Source of the DNA: Deltaproteobacteria bacterium | GTDB taxonomy: Bacteria; Desulfobacterota; BSN033; UBA1163 | Length of the DNA stretch: 64,000 nucleotides | Reading direction: 5' to 3' | NCBI GenBank assembly: GCA_018333535.1 | Contig: JAGXTA010000057.1 | Location: 19,637 to 83,636 of the forward strand | Part shown: positions 8,534-16,743 of the stretch, piece by piece | Layout of the letters: each line of letters starts with the position of its first letter | Position numbering within the stretch: position 1 is the stretch's first letter | Program-made: the position numbers and the translations under genes | Notes under the pieces: generated by a model | Databases searched by the model: none | Seen by the model: the letters and a program-made list of their open reading frames with translations, nothing else | Told to the model about the DNA's origin: nothing

Positions 8534-8896
8534 TCAAAACACAACCCGCTTCACTTGACAACTCTTGTTGCCGAAATTAACAAGCAAGCCAGCGTGGAAA
8601 CCGGATGCTCTTAAATAAGAAATCAATTGATGTTGAGAAAGAGCAGGAATATTTCCTGCCAAAGATTTAATTTCAACGATTACTTCCTCTTCCACGACTA
8701 AATCTACTCTAAAGCTACCCATTCTCTTGTTAAGATAAAATACATCAAATAACTTTTCTGTACTGTATTTCAACCCTTCTTGGTCAAATAATACCTTTAT
8801 TGCATTATGATATATTTTTTCATTAAATCCAGGTCCCAATTCTCTATGGACTTTAAAACAACAACCAATAATACGTTCTGTAAGCTTATCTTTCAT
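8534..8896 (-). CDS. GxxExxY-family protein
   Basis: A 120-residue protein with the defining motif GFNEKIY (Gly23, Glu26, Tyr29) and a PDDEXK-nuclease-like core seen as FRVDLVVEEEVIVEIKS (Asp, Glu and Lys in order). Genes of this family are common in environmental genomes; their function is not established. The ATG inside the frame was chosen because the upstream TTG lies in a GATTACAC word that looks like flanking repeat rather than coding sequence. It sits between pstB and phoU, which are normally adjacent. Words of the form GATTnCnCAGATT flank it on the downstream side, suggesting that the gene arrived as a small cassette. Confidence 0.85.
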   Translation of the reverse strand: MKDKLTERIIGCCFKVHRELGPGFNEKIYHNAIKVLFDQEGLKYSTEKLFDVFYLNKRMGSFRVDLVVEEEVIVEIKSLAGNIPALSQHQLISYLRASGFHAGLLVNFGNKSCQVKRVVF

Positions 8897-8950
8897 CGGT
8901 GTAATCAAGATTTGGAATCTATGTAATCAAGCGATATGTCACACCTATTG

Positions 8951-9712
8951 TTACCCGAAACGTCCCGTGATGTAGTCTTCTGTCCTCTTAAGGCCGGGAT
9001 GAGTAAAGATCTTCTCCGTGCGGTCCACTTCGATCAGTTCGCCCAGGTAAAAAAAGGCCGTGTAATCAGAGACCCTGGCGGCCTGTTGCATATTATGAGT
9101 AACGATGACGATGGTGTACTTGGTTTTCAACTCCCTTATTAATTCCTCGATTTTCTGAGTGGCGATCGGATCGAGCGCCGAAGCCGGCTCGTCCATCAAA
9201 AGAACCTCTGGTTTCACCGCCAGGGCGCGCGCAATACAGAGCCTCTGTTGTTGCCCGCCGGAAAGTTCCATCGCGGAGTCCTGAAGCCGGTCCGCCACCT
9301 CGTCCCACAGGGCCGCATCCCTCAAACTCTTTTCAACCATTTCTTCAATCTTTCTTCTGGAATAGTTCCCGTTGATCCTCAAGCCATAGGCCACGTTATC
9401 AAAGATCGTTTTGGGAAAGGGATTCGATTTTTGAAATACCATCCCCACGTTCCGACGGACCTGGACAGGATCGATATTATCCCCACAGATGTTTGTTCCA
9501 TCCAGCAGAATCTCGCCCTCCATCCTGGCGCCTTCCACAATGTCATTCAACCGGTTCAGACAACGGAGAAACGTTGTCTTTCCACATCCCGAGGGGCCGA
9601 TCAGGGCGGTCACATGGTTGGCCCGGATTTCTAAATTAATATCCTTGAGGGCCTGGATCTCTCCATAAAAAAAGTTGAGATGGCGGACCTGGATTTTCAA
9701 AGGGTTGCTCAT
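8951..9712 (-). CDS. pstB: Phosphate ABC transporter ATP-binding protein PstB
   Basis: A 253-residue ATPase that powers high-affinity phosphate import through PstC/PstA. It shows Walker [10 protein letters not shown] (about 37-45), the Q-loop [16 protein letters not shown] typical of PstB, signature LSGGQQQR, Walker [13 protein letters not shown], and the switch histidine in IVTHNMQQA. Length and ending ([10 protein letters not shown]) match the family. It follows pstA with a three-base gap, so translation is likely coupled. Peripheral on the cytoplasmic face of the inner membrane. Confidence 0.97.
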   Translation of the reverse strand: MSNPLKIQVRHLNFFYGEIQALKDINLEIRANHVTALIGPSGCGKTTFLRCLNRLNDIVEGARMEGEILLDGTNICGDNIDPVQVRRNVGMVFQKSNPFPKTIFDNVAYGLRINGNYSRRKIEEMVEKSLRDAALWDEVADRLQDSAMELSGGQQQRLCIARALAVKPEVLLMDEPASALDPIATQKIEELIRELKTKYTIVIVTHNMQQAARVSDYTAFFYLGELIEVDRTEKIFTHPGLKRTEDYITGRFG

Positions 9713-9715
9713 CTT

Positions 9716-10567
9716 TCATCCTTTCATTTTTTTTCGATACTGGTAGCGGACCAGGATCGCAGTCAGGCTGAGTGTAAAAACCAAAGCCAGGAGAACGAGC
9801 GCAGTGCCGTAAGCGATAGGCCTGACCTGATCGATCGCATGATGCTGTGTGGCTAAAATATAGAGGTGATAAGGCAAAGCCATAAACTGATCAAAAATGG
9901 ATTTCGGGAGATGGGGCAGGAAGAAAGCGGCTCCCGTGAAGAGGATCGGCGCGGTTTCTCCAGCGGCCCTTGCCAGCCCAAGGATCACACCGGTCAGCAT
10001 CCCGGGAATGGCATAAGGCAAGACATTGGTTCGGATGGAATGCCATTTCGTAGCTCCGAGGGCAAGCGCTCCTTCCCGGTAGGACTTGGGGACGGTTTTG
10101 AGGGCTTCTTCACAGGCCGTGACCGTCCAGGGGAGGGTCAACAGGCCCAGGGTCAGGCCGGCCGAAAGAATTGAAGTTCCGAAATTCAATGTTTGAACGA
10201 AGATGACCACCCCAAAGAGCCCATAAACGATGGAGGGAACCCCTGAGAGATTCCGGATGGAAAGACGGATCAAACGGGTGAGTTTGCCCGCTCTGGCGTA
10301 TTCATGGAGGTAAATGGCCGCAAACATGCCCAGAGGAACAGCAAACAGCACGGTGATTACGCTGACGAGAAATGTTCCTAAAAGGGCAGGAAAGATTCCC
10401 CCTTTCGTCATGCCTTCCCGTGGGGGATGAGTCAGGAATTCCCATGAAATGACGCCGATTCCCTTGGAGATGACATCGAACAAGATGACCCCGAGAATCA
10501 GGATGACAAAGATGCCGGAGAAGGTGAGGACCAGGAATCCCAATTGCTCGGATATTTTCTTCTTCAC
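9716..10567 (-). CDS. pstA: Phosphate ABC transporter permease PstA
   Basis: A 283-residue inner-membrane permease with about six transmembrane helices. The binding-protein-dependent transport signature appears as EALKTVPKSYREGALALGATKWHSI (about 150-175), the loop that contacts PstB. Conserved PstA features include SGVPSIVYGLFG and ARAAGETAPILFTGAA. It overlaps the end of pstC by four bases (ATGA arrangement) and is followed three bases later by pstB, so the three are one translation-coupled unit. It imports phosphate delivered by PstS. Confidence 0.96.
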   Translation of the reverse strand: MKKKISEQLGFLVLTFSGIFVILILGVILFDVISKGIGVISWEFLTHPPREGMTKGGIFPALLGTFLVSVITVLFAVPLGMFAAIYLHEYARAGKLTRLIRLSIRNLSGVPSIVYGLFGVVIFVQTLNFGTSILSAGLTLGLLTLPWTVTACEEALKTVPKSYREGALALGATKWHSIRTNVLPYAIPGMLTGVILGLARAAGETAPILFTGAAFFLPHLPKSIFDQFMALPYHLYILATQHHAIDQVRPIAYGTALVLLALVFTLSLTAILVRYQYRKKMKG

Positions 10568-11547
10568 CGATCCACCTCCTGGTATTTTTGAAGGATGATA
10601 TCCGAGACCAGGTTCACCAGGAAGGTCATCAGGAAGAGAACAAATCCGATAATGAAGAGGGCATAGTAGTGCGTGGTGTTATAGGGCACCTCCCCCAATT
10701 CTATCGCAATCGTTGCCGTCATCGTCTGAATGGGATCGAGGAAGTTAAAGGTCAACGCCCGGGCATTCCCCGTCGCCATCAGAACAGTCATCGTTTCTCC
10801 GATCGCCCGTCCCATGCCAAGCATGATGGAAGCGATGATTCCGGAAAGCGCCGAAGGAATAGAAACGCGGACGATTGTCTGCCAGCGATTGGCTCCGAGG
10901 GCGTACGAGGCCTCTTTATAAGTTTTAGGGACGGCCTTCAGGGCGTCCTCCGAGAGGCTGATAATCGTCGGGAGGGCCATCACAGCGAGTAAAATGGAAC
11001 CATTGAGCGCATTGAGGCCATGGGAAATTCCAAAGACGGTGGAAATCACCGGATTAACCAGGACAATTCCGAGAAATCCAATGACCACCGAAGGAATAGC
11101 CGCCAGGACTTCGACCGCGGGCTTTAAAATCTCCCGGATTCGAGGAGGGGCCGCTTCCGAGATAAAAGCGGCGCAGGCGACCCCGAGCGGAACAGCAAAG
11201 GCCAGGGCGCCCAGGGTAACCATGAGCGTGCTGTTTATCAGGGAGAGGATCCCATAGCGGGGGATTTCATAAGACGTGGGGTTCCAATGCGCACTGAAAA
11301 GAAAACTCTTCCAGCCAAGTTCCCTTAACGCGGGATAACCCTTGGCAAAAAGGAGAGAAAAGATGCCAAGGAGGATCAGAGTGGCCAGCAGACCGTTAAC
11401 GAAAAAAAACCTTTCAATCAGGAATTCTTTGATCCTCTGGCTTCGAACACCGGCAAGTGTAAAGTCTCTTTTTTTCTCCAGGACGGCTTCTCCAATCTCC
11501 GCGTCAATTTCCAGTTGTATGATCCTTAATTTATAAAAAAAAATCAA
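10564..11547 (-). CDS. pstC: Phosphate ABC transporter permease PstC (start uncertain)
   Basis: The second inner-membrane permease of the phosphate importer, up to 327 residues with six helices. PstC marks include IPSVVIGFLG, EDALKAVPKTYKEASYALGANRW (EAA loop) and GRAIGETMTVLMATGNA. The start is a problem: the only ATG/GTG/TTG in frame before the first helix is TTG at 11547, which lies in the T-run of a terminator-like hairpin and has no Shine-Dalgarno. A CTG at 11514, eight bases after AAGGA, would give 316 residues and fits better. I keep the TTG coordinate as the outer limit. Confidence 0.93.
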   Translation of the reverse strand: MIFFYKLRIIQLEIDAEIGEAVLEKKRDFTLAGVRSQRIKEFLIERFFFVNGLLATLILLGIFSLLFAKGYPALRELGWKSFLFSAHWNPTSYEIPRYGILSLINSTLMVTLGALAFAVPLGVACAAFISEAAPPRIREILKPAVEVLAAIPSVVIGFLGIVLVNPVISTVFGISHGLNALNGSILLAVMALPTIISLSEDALKAVPKTYKEASYALGANRWQTIVRVSIPSALSGIIASIMLGMGRAIGETMTVLMATGNARALTFNFLDPIQTMTATIAIELGEVPYNTTHYYALFIIGFVLFLMTFLVNLVSDIILQKYQEVDR

Positions 11548-11586
11548 GGGAAAGTTTTCTTCGTTTACCGAAGAAAAACCTTCCCC
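11530..11586 (-). terminator. Intra-operon terminator/attenuator between pstS and pstC
   Basis: On the transcribed strand a 9-bp perfect stem (TTTTCTTCG / CGAAGAAAA), extended by GGGAA/TTCCC outside a short mismatch, is followed by TTGATTTTTTTTT. This has the form of a rho-independent terminator 30 bases after the pstS stop. Partial termination would give much more PstS mRNA than pstCAB mRNA, as commonly needed for binding proteins. Confidence 0.7.
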
Positions 11587-11618
11587 CGATCGTCCTTTTG
11601 TTCAGGCAGGTTTCGACC

Positions 11619-12527
11619 TTAGATGCCCTGTTTACGGTTAAATTCCATCCAGTGTTTCTGAACAGGGAAGAATCCTTGTTTGCGAACAATCTCCTGTCCT
11701 TCTGGACTCAATTCGAATTTGACAAAGTCCAGAAGCTTACCGCTTGGTTTTCCGAAAACATACTGGTTTAAGGGACGGCTAATGGGGTACTTTCCGGACA
11801 TGACATTTTCCATGACGGCTGGAGAATAGGCTTCGGATTGAGCGTCGTTGGCGATACTCAAAATTTTAGCGCCTGGTCTCACTTCCCCTTTTTCATTCAC
11901 CACATAACCAACGGCCACGTAGCCGATGCCGGCCTTATCCCGCTGGATCCCTTCCACAATTTGTGCATTTCCATTCATCATCTTCTTATGGGGGGAATAG
12001 TCCCCTTTGACCACAAATTCCCGGAAGAAAACATATGTTCCGGAGTTGCTCTGTCGGCCGTACAAGGAGATCGTCATGTCCGGCCCCCCGACTTCCTTCC
12101 AATTTTTAAACTCTCCCTTAAAGATCCTGCCCAGTTGTTCAAGGGTGAGTTTCGAGATAGGATTGTCGGGATGAATGATGGCCGAAATGCCATCGGTGGC
12201 GAAAACAACCCGGAACGGTGAAATGCCGGCCTTCTTTGCCGCCTCTTCTTCCTTCGGGCCCAGCTCGCGCGAGGAATTGGCGATATCCGTCGTCTTGTTG
12301 ATTAACGCCGCAATGCCTGTCCCTGAGCCGCCGCCTGTCACCGCAATATTCACCCCCGGGTTCTTCTGCATGAAGACCTCGGCAAGTTTTTGCACGACAT
12401 TGACTTCTGAGTCCGATCCTTTTATCTGGATCATGTTTTGCGCCCCTGCATGCGGGGCAAGAAAAAGAATGCCCAAAAACCCAATCCACAGCCCCAAAAA
12501 CATCACTTTGATGCCCGTTCGTTTCAT
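11619..12527 (-). CDS. pstS: Phosphate-binding protein PstS
   Basis: A 302-residue periplasmic phosphate receptor for the PstCAB importer. A signal peptide covers about 1-29 (basic start, MFLGLWIGFLGILFLA core, cleavage near GAQN). Phosphate-loop residues are seen in IKGSDSEVN, GGGSGTGIAALI, and YGRQSNSGTYVFF. The start chosen is the internal ATG (MKRTGIKV) with AGGAGG seven bases upstream; the longer frame with MENKIKKEE has no such site and would place charged residues before the signal peptide. First gene of the operon, preceded by a Pho-box-like triple repeat. Confidence 0.96.
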   Translation of the reverse strand: MKRTGIKVMFLGLWIGFLGILFLAPHAGAQNMIQIKGSDSEVNVVQKLAEVFMQKNPGVNIAVTGGGSGTGIAALINKTTDIANSSRELGPKEEEAAKKAGISPFRVVFATDGISAIIHPDNPISKLTLEQLGRIFKGEFKNWKEVGGPDMTISLYGRQSNSGTYVFFREFVVKGDYSPHKKMMNGNAQIVEGIQRDKAGIGYVAVGYVVNEKGEVRPGAKILSIANDAQSEAYSPAVMENVMSGKYPISRPLNQYVFGKPSGKLLDFVKFELSPEGQEIVRKQGFFPVQKHWMEFNRKQGI

Positions 12528-12577
12528 AAAACTTTCCTCCTTTTTAATTTTGTTCTCCAATCATTTTGACCCTCTTT

Positions 12578-12605
12578 TGTTACATTCATGTTACCGTTAT
12601 GTTAC
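12578..12605 (-). promoter_or_regulatory. Putative Pho box upstream of pstS
   Basis: On the coding strand GTAACA occurs three times at an exact 11-base spacing (12600-12605, 12589-12594, 12578-12583), the first two as GTAACAT. Direct repeats with one helical-turn spacing are the known layout for PhoB/PhoP binding. The site ends 50 bases before the pstS start codon. Binding by the PhoB encoded at 32.3-33.0 kb is inferred. Confidence 0.6.
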
Positions 12606-12664
12606 CGTTCCTTTAAATTTTCTTCAATCCATTCGTTCACCTCCCTTCTAATTTAACCCACTCT

Positions 12665-13396
12665 TTAATGGGCCCTCATGGATATTGGCGGGCGATAAGG
12701 GCTCGTCGAAACACCACGCTCTCCTCTCAACAATTTTTTGGCATTGAGAACCGCCTGAGATAAATCCTCTTCAGGATTTTGGCAAATATCCCCGTGACCG
12801 GGGAAGATCTTTGAGATCTTGCGGGTTTCCAAACGCATGATGGAATTGACGTAATCCCCCACGCTTCCAGATTCCGCGATGTAGGAAAGTGTTCCTCCAG
12901 CAAAGACCGTGTCTCCTGAAAAAAGTGCCTTCGTTTTGAACTCATAGATGCATATGGAGCCTGACGTATGTCCCGGCGTATGAATCACTTCAAGCGTGTG
13001 ACTCCCGAGGTCAAAAAGTGATCGATTCTCTAACCATAAATGTATGCGGAGCGGCACTTCATTCCGATCACCGGAGCGATAGAGGGTTACGTAGTGATCT
13101 TCCAGAGTGATTTTTGTTGCTGCAAAACGATGGGCGGCGATCAAAGAAGATTCCTGGAAATATCGATTGGAGCCAATGTGGTCCAAATGCTCATGGGTGT
13201 TGATCACCACGTCGATGTCCCTAATCTTCAGCCCCAGGCTGAGGAGTTGTTCCTGGAGACAAAGAAAATTCTGATCCAGACCCGAATCGATCAAAACATT
13301 TCGATAAGCTGCCCGAATCAGATAATTGTGACTGCCTTTCCCTTCCCCTTTTAAAAGATAGATGCCCTGCTGAATTTCTTCTGTTTTAGCTGTCAT
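12665..13396 (-). CDS. MBL-fold metallo-hydrolase (glyoxalase II-like)
   Basis: A 243-residue metallo-beta-lactamase-fold hydrolase. Metal ligands are complete: THEHLDH (His68, His70, Asp72, His73), the His in TPGHTSG, the Asp in FSGDTVF and the His in FPGHGD. The layout matches the glyoxalase II-like/hydroxyacyl-hydrolase branch, with two metal ions; the substrate cannot be inferred. It does not look like PhnP, although it lies in the phosphorus region. GAGG seven bases before ATG supports the start. The STAS gene upstream overlaps it by 11 bases, so the two are translated from one message. Confidence 0.88.
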   Translation of the reverse strand: MTAKTEEIQQGIYLLKGEGKGSHNYLIRAAYRNVLIDSGLDQNFLCLQEQLLSLGLKIRDIDVVINTHEHLDHIGSNRYFQESSLIAAHRFAATKITLEDHYVTLYRSGDRNEVPLRIHLWLENRSLFDLGSHTLEVIHTPGHTSGSICIYEFKTKALFSGDTVFAGGTLSYIAESGSVGDYVNSIMRLETRKISKIFPGHGDICQNPEEDLSQAVLNAKKLLRGERGVSTSPYRPPISMRAH

Positions 13397-13742
13397 TACT
13401 TTTCCTCATAAACTTTGATTTGATTTGTTCTATCGACTGACCAATATCAAAAATTTGGTCTAAACGATTTTCCTGAAAATAACGATAAAGCTCCGGTTTC
13501 AGGGAGCAGAGTTTAACCCCACCGCCCAAGAGCTGGAACTCCTTCTTTATCGTATTCAAGACGCCTAAGATATAAACTCCCTCTGATTCATCCAGCCCCT
13601 CCATATCCACGATGACCTTTTGGAATGATTCCCTAATATGAGGAGTCAGATACTCCTTTACCGATAAACGTTCGTTCACTCCGGCAATCCCCGATAGTTT
13701 GATAATCAAGAAATCTTCGCTATATAGAAATTTATAATTCAT
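13386..13742 (-). CDS. STAS-domain protein
   Basis: A 118-residue single-domain protein with the alternating strand/helix pattern of STAS/anti-anti-sigma proteins: EDFLIIKLSGIAG, VIVDMEGLDESEGVYILGVLNTIKKEF, GGGVKLCSL, and IFDIGQSIEQI. The serine phosphorylated in SpoIIAA-like proteins sits in the EGLDESEGV segment here, so switching by phosphorylation is possible but unproven. The start MNYKFLY is chosen because AGGAAG lies nine bases before it; the upstream ATG has its site only two bases away. It overlaps the MBL hydrolase gene. No anti-sigma kinase is adjacent. Confidence 0.75.
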   Translation of the reverse strand: MNYKFLYSEDFLIIKLSGIAGVNERLSVKEYLTPHIRESFQKVIVDMEGLDESEGVYILGVLNTIKKEFQLLGGGVKLCSLKPELYRYFQENRLDQIFDIGQSIEQIKSKFMRKSNDS

Positions 13743-13808
13743 TAATGTTCTTCCTTTTGATTTAAATAATCCCATGACCTCTTTCCATCTCCACTCCTCT
13801 TAAAATTT

Positions 13809-13850
13809 CCTTAACGGGTAAGAGGATAGAAAACATGCGCCCCTTTGGGG
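13809..13850 (-). pseudogene. Possible remnant of a histidine-kinase 3' end
   Basis: About 40 bases, including TAACGGGTAAGAGGATAGAAA, match the 3' end of the kinase gene at 14691-14735 with a few substitutions and one inserted base that breaks the frame. It would encode the F-S-I-L-L-P-V-R ending of a kinase. No longer similarity is visible, so this is either a decayed duplicate or a chance short match. Confidence 0.3.
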
Positions 13851-14042
13851 TATGATGATTTTGCCTTACTAAAATCCAACTTTCTTCCGACTCTATTAAG
13901 ACCAATTAACCTATAGATTTCCACCAACAGTTTTAAGTACCGCAATCTTAACAAAAAAGAATTTAATCTCCTCCGCATCATCACCTGAAGACCTCCCTTC
14001 GCAAGTCGTTTCCGTTAGTTCAAGGCAATCTCATTCTCTCTA

Positions 14043-14231
14043 TCAGATTCGAATCCCCCAGCTTTCAAAAGCTTCCTCTTCCTTCTTAGTAGCACCAAAC
14101 CCGCCACATTTTGTACAAACCCTTCTTAACGTAACGTTAATCTGGTCAGAGTCTTTGATTAAAAAGCCTTTTCCGCTGCAAAGTGGACAGATCAGCATCC
14201 CATACTTTTCCGGAGCAAAATTCTTATCCAT
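14043..14231 (-). CDS. Small zinc-finger protein (DnaJ-type cysteine motifs)
   Basis: A 62-residue protein with two CxxC-x-G-x-G motifs, CPLCSGKGF and CTKCGGFG, the layout of the DnaJ/TsaE-like zinc centre in which four cysteines bind one zinc. A strong ribosome site (GAGGAGAG) precedes ATG, which argues that this is a real gene. Its partner and function are unknown. It stands alone between the STAS gene and another small zinc protein, all on the minus strand. Confidence 0.7.
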   Translation of the reverse strand: MDKNFAPEKYGMLICPLCSGKGFLIKDSDQINVTLRRVCTKCGGFGATKKEEEAFESWGIRI

Positions 14232-14334
14232 GGTTCTCTCCTCCTCGATTTTTTAAAAATGATTTCAGTGTTTCTTATCTGCCCATCATTTAACTAATTT
14301 GTCTTGTGAAGATAAAATCCCCCCCTTTTTCCGC

Positions 14335-14568
14335 TCATACGCCACACCACACGAATCCATTTCCATTCTGCCCCCCTTCCTCCATGTCATCACAGAGTGA
14401 CTCCCCTCTATTTTGTTTTTGCTGCCTGGCTATTTTGAGGGATTGATGATTCTCTGGGATCTGATCAATAATCTCTCCACAAAAAATGCATTTCCATCCC
14501 CAAGAATACCCACCATAGTCACAAAACTTTTTGAGGATCATGGTACCGCCACAGCGATGACAATCCAT
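14335..14568 (-). CDS. Small zinc-ribbon protein
   Basis: A 77-residue protein with a zinc ribbon at its N-terminus, CHRCGG at residue 3 and CIFCGE near residue 27, and an aromatic spacer (YGGYSWGW). The C-terminal half is polar and probably disordered. AGGAGG five bases before ATG is an excellent ribosome site. Such ribbons usually bind nucleic acid or a partner protein; nothing more specific can be said. It lies just downstream of the PHP-kinase fusion gene on the same strand. Confidence 0.65.
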   Translation of the reverse strand: MDCHRCGGTMILKKFCDYGGYSWGWKCIFCGEIIDQIPENHQSLKIARQQKQNRGESLCDDMEEGGQNGNGFVWCGV

Positions 14569-14631
14569 ATGAACCTCCTAAATAAATTTAGTATCCCCAT
14601 TCAAACAGATAAATGTCACGATTTGATGACA

Positions 14632-16593
14632 TTAATGAGAAATTCTTGTTAAGGACGTCGAATACACATTACTTTCATAATTTGATTTCATCCTAACGGG
14701 CAACAGGATAGAAAATGTGCTTCCCTTATTGGGTTCACTTTGGACTAAGATCTTCCCCCCATGTATGTCCACGACCTCTTTAACCAAGGAGAGACCCAAC
14801 CCCACTCCTTTCTCGAAGGAAACATTCTTTCCTCTATAAAAAGGTTCAAAGATCTTTTCCAAGTCTTCTTCGCAAATCCCAATCCCAGAATCTTTAACGG
14901 CAATCTCTACGACGCCGCCTCCATTATTTCCTTCTAAGTAATGAGCCATGGAGATTTCCACCTTCCCTTCATTCGATGTGTATTTAAGGGCGTTAGAGAT
15001 GAGGTTATCTACGGCCCTCTGTAATAACTGCTCGTGACATTGAATTGTTGGAATAGAAGGAGGGGACTGGAAAAGAATTTCTACCTTCTTTTCTCTGGCG
15101 GCGTCTTGCAATAAATCGACCACTTGTTGAACCATGGATGGAATCTCGACTTCCCTCATTTCTTCTTTTCGCTCATCGAAAGGAAAATCATAAAATTTGA
15201 GAATGTCCTCCACCCATCGTGTCAGTCGGAAACTGTTTTCATATATATTTTTTATAAATTTAAACTTCTCCTCTTGCGTTCTTTTGCGCAACAATAATTT
15301 CGCGGAAACCCCCATGGAAGTAAGATGATTTTTAAGGTCGTGGACCACTCCCCGAAGATTCTCTTCTGTTTTTCTCATCTTATGTTGAAGATGATCGACT
15401 TCTTTATGAAGTCCGGAGAGGGTAGTCCTTTTGTTCACGATTTTTTCAACCCTTAGAATTAATTCATGAAGAGAAAACGGCTTGGTGAGATAATCGTCGG
15501 CCCCCAGCTCAAGTCCATAGACCTTGTCTTCTGGCATGGCTCTGGCGGTGAGCATCAATATTCCCATCTCATTGATCTCTTTTTTTTGACTGCGACGGAT
15601 GAGGCGACAGAGTTCCCAGCCGTCAATCCCTGGCATCATTAGGTCGAGGATGAGAAGGTCAGGATTTTCTGATTCAATTCTCTCCCAGGCCTCAAATCCA
15701 TCGTAGGCATTGATCGTTTTATATCCCTTTTTCTGGAGGTTATAAGATAGCATTTCCACAAGATCTTTTTCGTCATCGGCGATTAAGATCTTAGCTTTTC
15801 CGGGACCCTCCCAATCCTTTTCGTCATCCATAATCGTTTCTCCAAATGTTTCATGATTCCCGATTTGAGGGAGAATACTACTTTCTATTCTATCTCGAAA
15901 GAAAAAGAGGCTAACACCCCTTTCAATTATAGCCTTCTTGACATCTTCCTTATCCTTTTCAGCAAGAATGAGGGACTTCCAAGAGGTGAGGTGATGGCGT
16001 TCATGGAAATCGGAATTGGCCAGGAAAGGGAAACGTTCCAATCCTATAATGGGAAAGAGGTCCTCTCGGTTGGCAATCTCCCATGCATCAATCTTGCCCG
16101 TATATCTCTCCCGATATTTCCATAGGTGGAGAGGATGGCTCTGAATAGAAAGGGTATCCCCTTGTAAGAAGTAGGAAAGCTTCAAATGGGGATGAGAAGC
16201 AATGGCAAGGCCGCCCTGACGATGAATCTCTTTGATGACGCCATCAGCATCTTGATTGGGATTGATCGGTTCTTTCAAATCAATGCCGAGGATGTGGTAA
16301 TCTTCAGAAAGGTTACAAATCTCAAGACCAGGGATGACTAAAAGGTTATAATTATTTTTAGCCCAAAGAGAGACTTCTTCAATCTTACGGAAATAGGTTT
16401 TCAAATCCTTGATCGATTTTCCTTCTTCGTGAATTTCGAGGCTCCTCGGGGATTGGGTATCAAAAAGATGATCGGTGATGGCGATCACATCGAAACCTGC
16501 TTCCCCATAAATCTTTACAATCTCCTCCACTGGCATAGACCCGTCGCTGAAGGTAGAATGAATGTGCAAATCAGCCATTAACCATTTTTTCAT
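14632..16593 (-). CDS. PHP phosphoesterase - receiver - histidine kinase fusion
   Basis: A 653-residue soluble protein. Residues 1-235 are a PHP phosphoesterase domain with all expected metal ligands: HIH (His10, His12), Asp17, ITDH (Asp41, His42), Glu91, HPH (His134, His136) and NSDFH (Asp195, His197). Residues 267-385 are a receiver domain (Asp273, Asp274, phosphoacceptor Asp317, Thr349, Lys371). Residues 395-635 form a kinase with H-box HDLKN (His418), N-box Asn534, and ATP-lid glycines DSGIGI and GVGLGL. There is no transmembrane segment. A PhoB-type regulator lies 150 bases upstream on the same strand and is the likely partner. The PHP part may be an enzyme or a ligand sensor. Confidence 0.88.
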   Translation of the reverse strand: MKKWLMADLHIHSTFSDGSMPVEEIVKIYGEAGFDVIAITDHLFDTQSPRSLEIHEEGKSIKDLKTYFRKIEEVSLWAKNNYNLLVIPGLEICNLSEDYHILGIDLKEPINPNQDADGVIKEIHRQGGLAIASHPHLKLSYFLQGDTLSIQSHPLHLWKYRERYTGKIDAWEIANREDLFPIIGLERFPFLANSDFHERHHLTSWKSLILAEKDKEDVKKAIIERGVSLFFFRDRIESSILPQIGNHETFGETIMDDEKDWEGPGKAKILIADDEKDLVEMLSYNLQKKGYKTINAYDGFEAWERIESENPDLLILDLMMPGIDGWELCRLIRRSQKKEINEMGILMLTARAMPEDKVYGLELGADDYLTKPFSLHELILRVEKIVNKRTTLSGLHKEVDHLQHKMRKTEENLRGVVHDLKNHLTSMGVSAKLLLRKRTQEEKFKFIKNIYENSFRLTRWVEDILKFYDFPFDERKEEMREVEIPSMVQQVVDLLQDAAREKKVEILFQSPPSIPTIQCHEQLLQRAVDNLISNALKYTSNEGKVEISMAHYLEGNNGGGVVEIAVKDSGIGICEEDLEKIFEPFYRGKNVSFEKGVGLGLSLVKEVVDIHGGKILVQSEPNKGSTFSILLPVRMKSNYESNVYSTSLTRISH

Positions 16594-16743
16594 GGTATTA
16601 GATTAACCCCTTAATGTGACAAGAAAATGTCAAGCAAGTGAAATTTGTGTGAAAAGTTGAAAGGGTTGTGAGTCAAAGAGCGTAAGAGGGATATTCGTAT
16701 CAAATAAACGGGAGGTTTAAGGAGGTTTAAGAAGGAAACAACT

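Noticed and set aside
12665..13396. MBL-fold gene as PhnP
   Set aside because: The motifs fit the glyoxalase II-like branch, and it is in another transcription unit from the phn genes.
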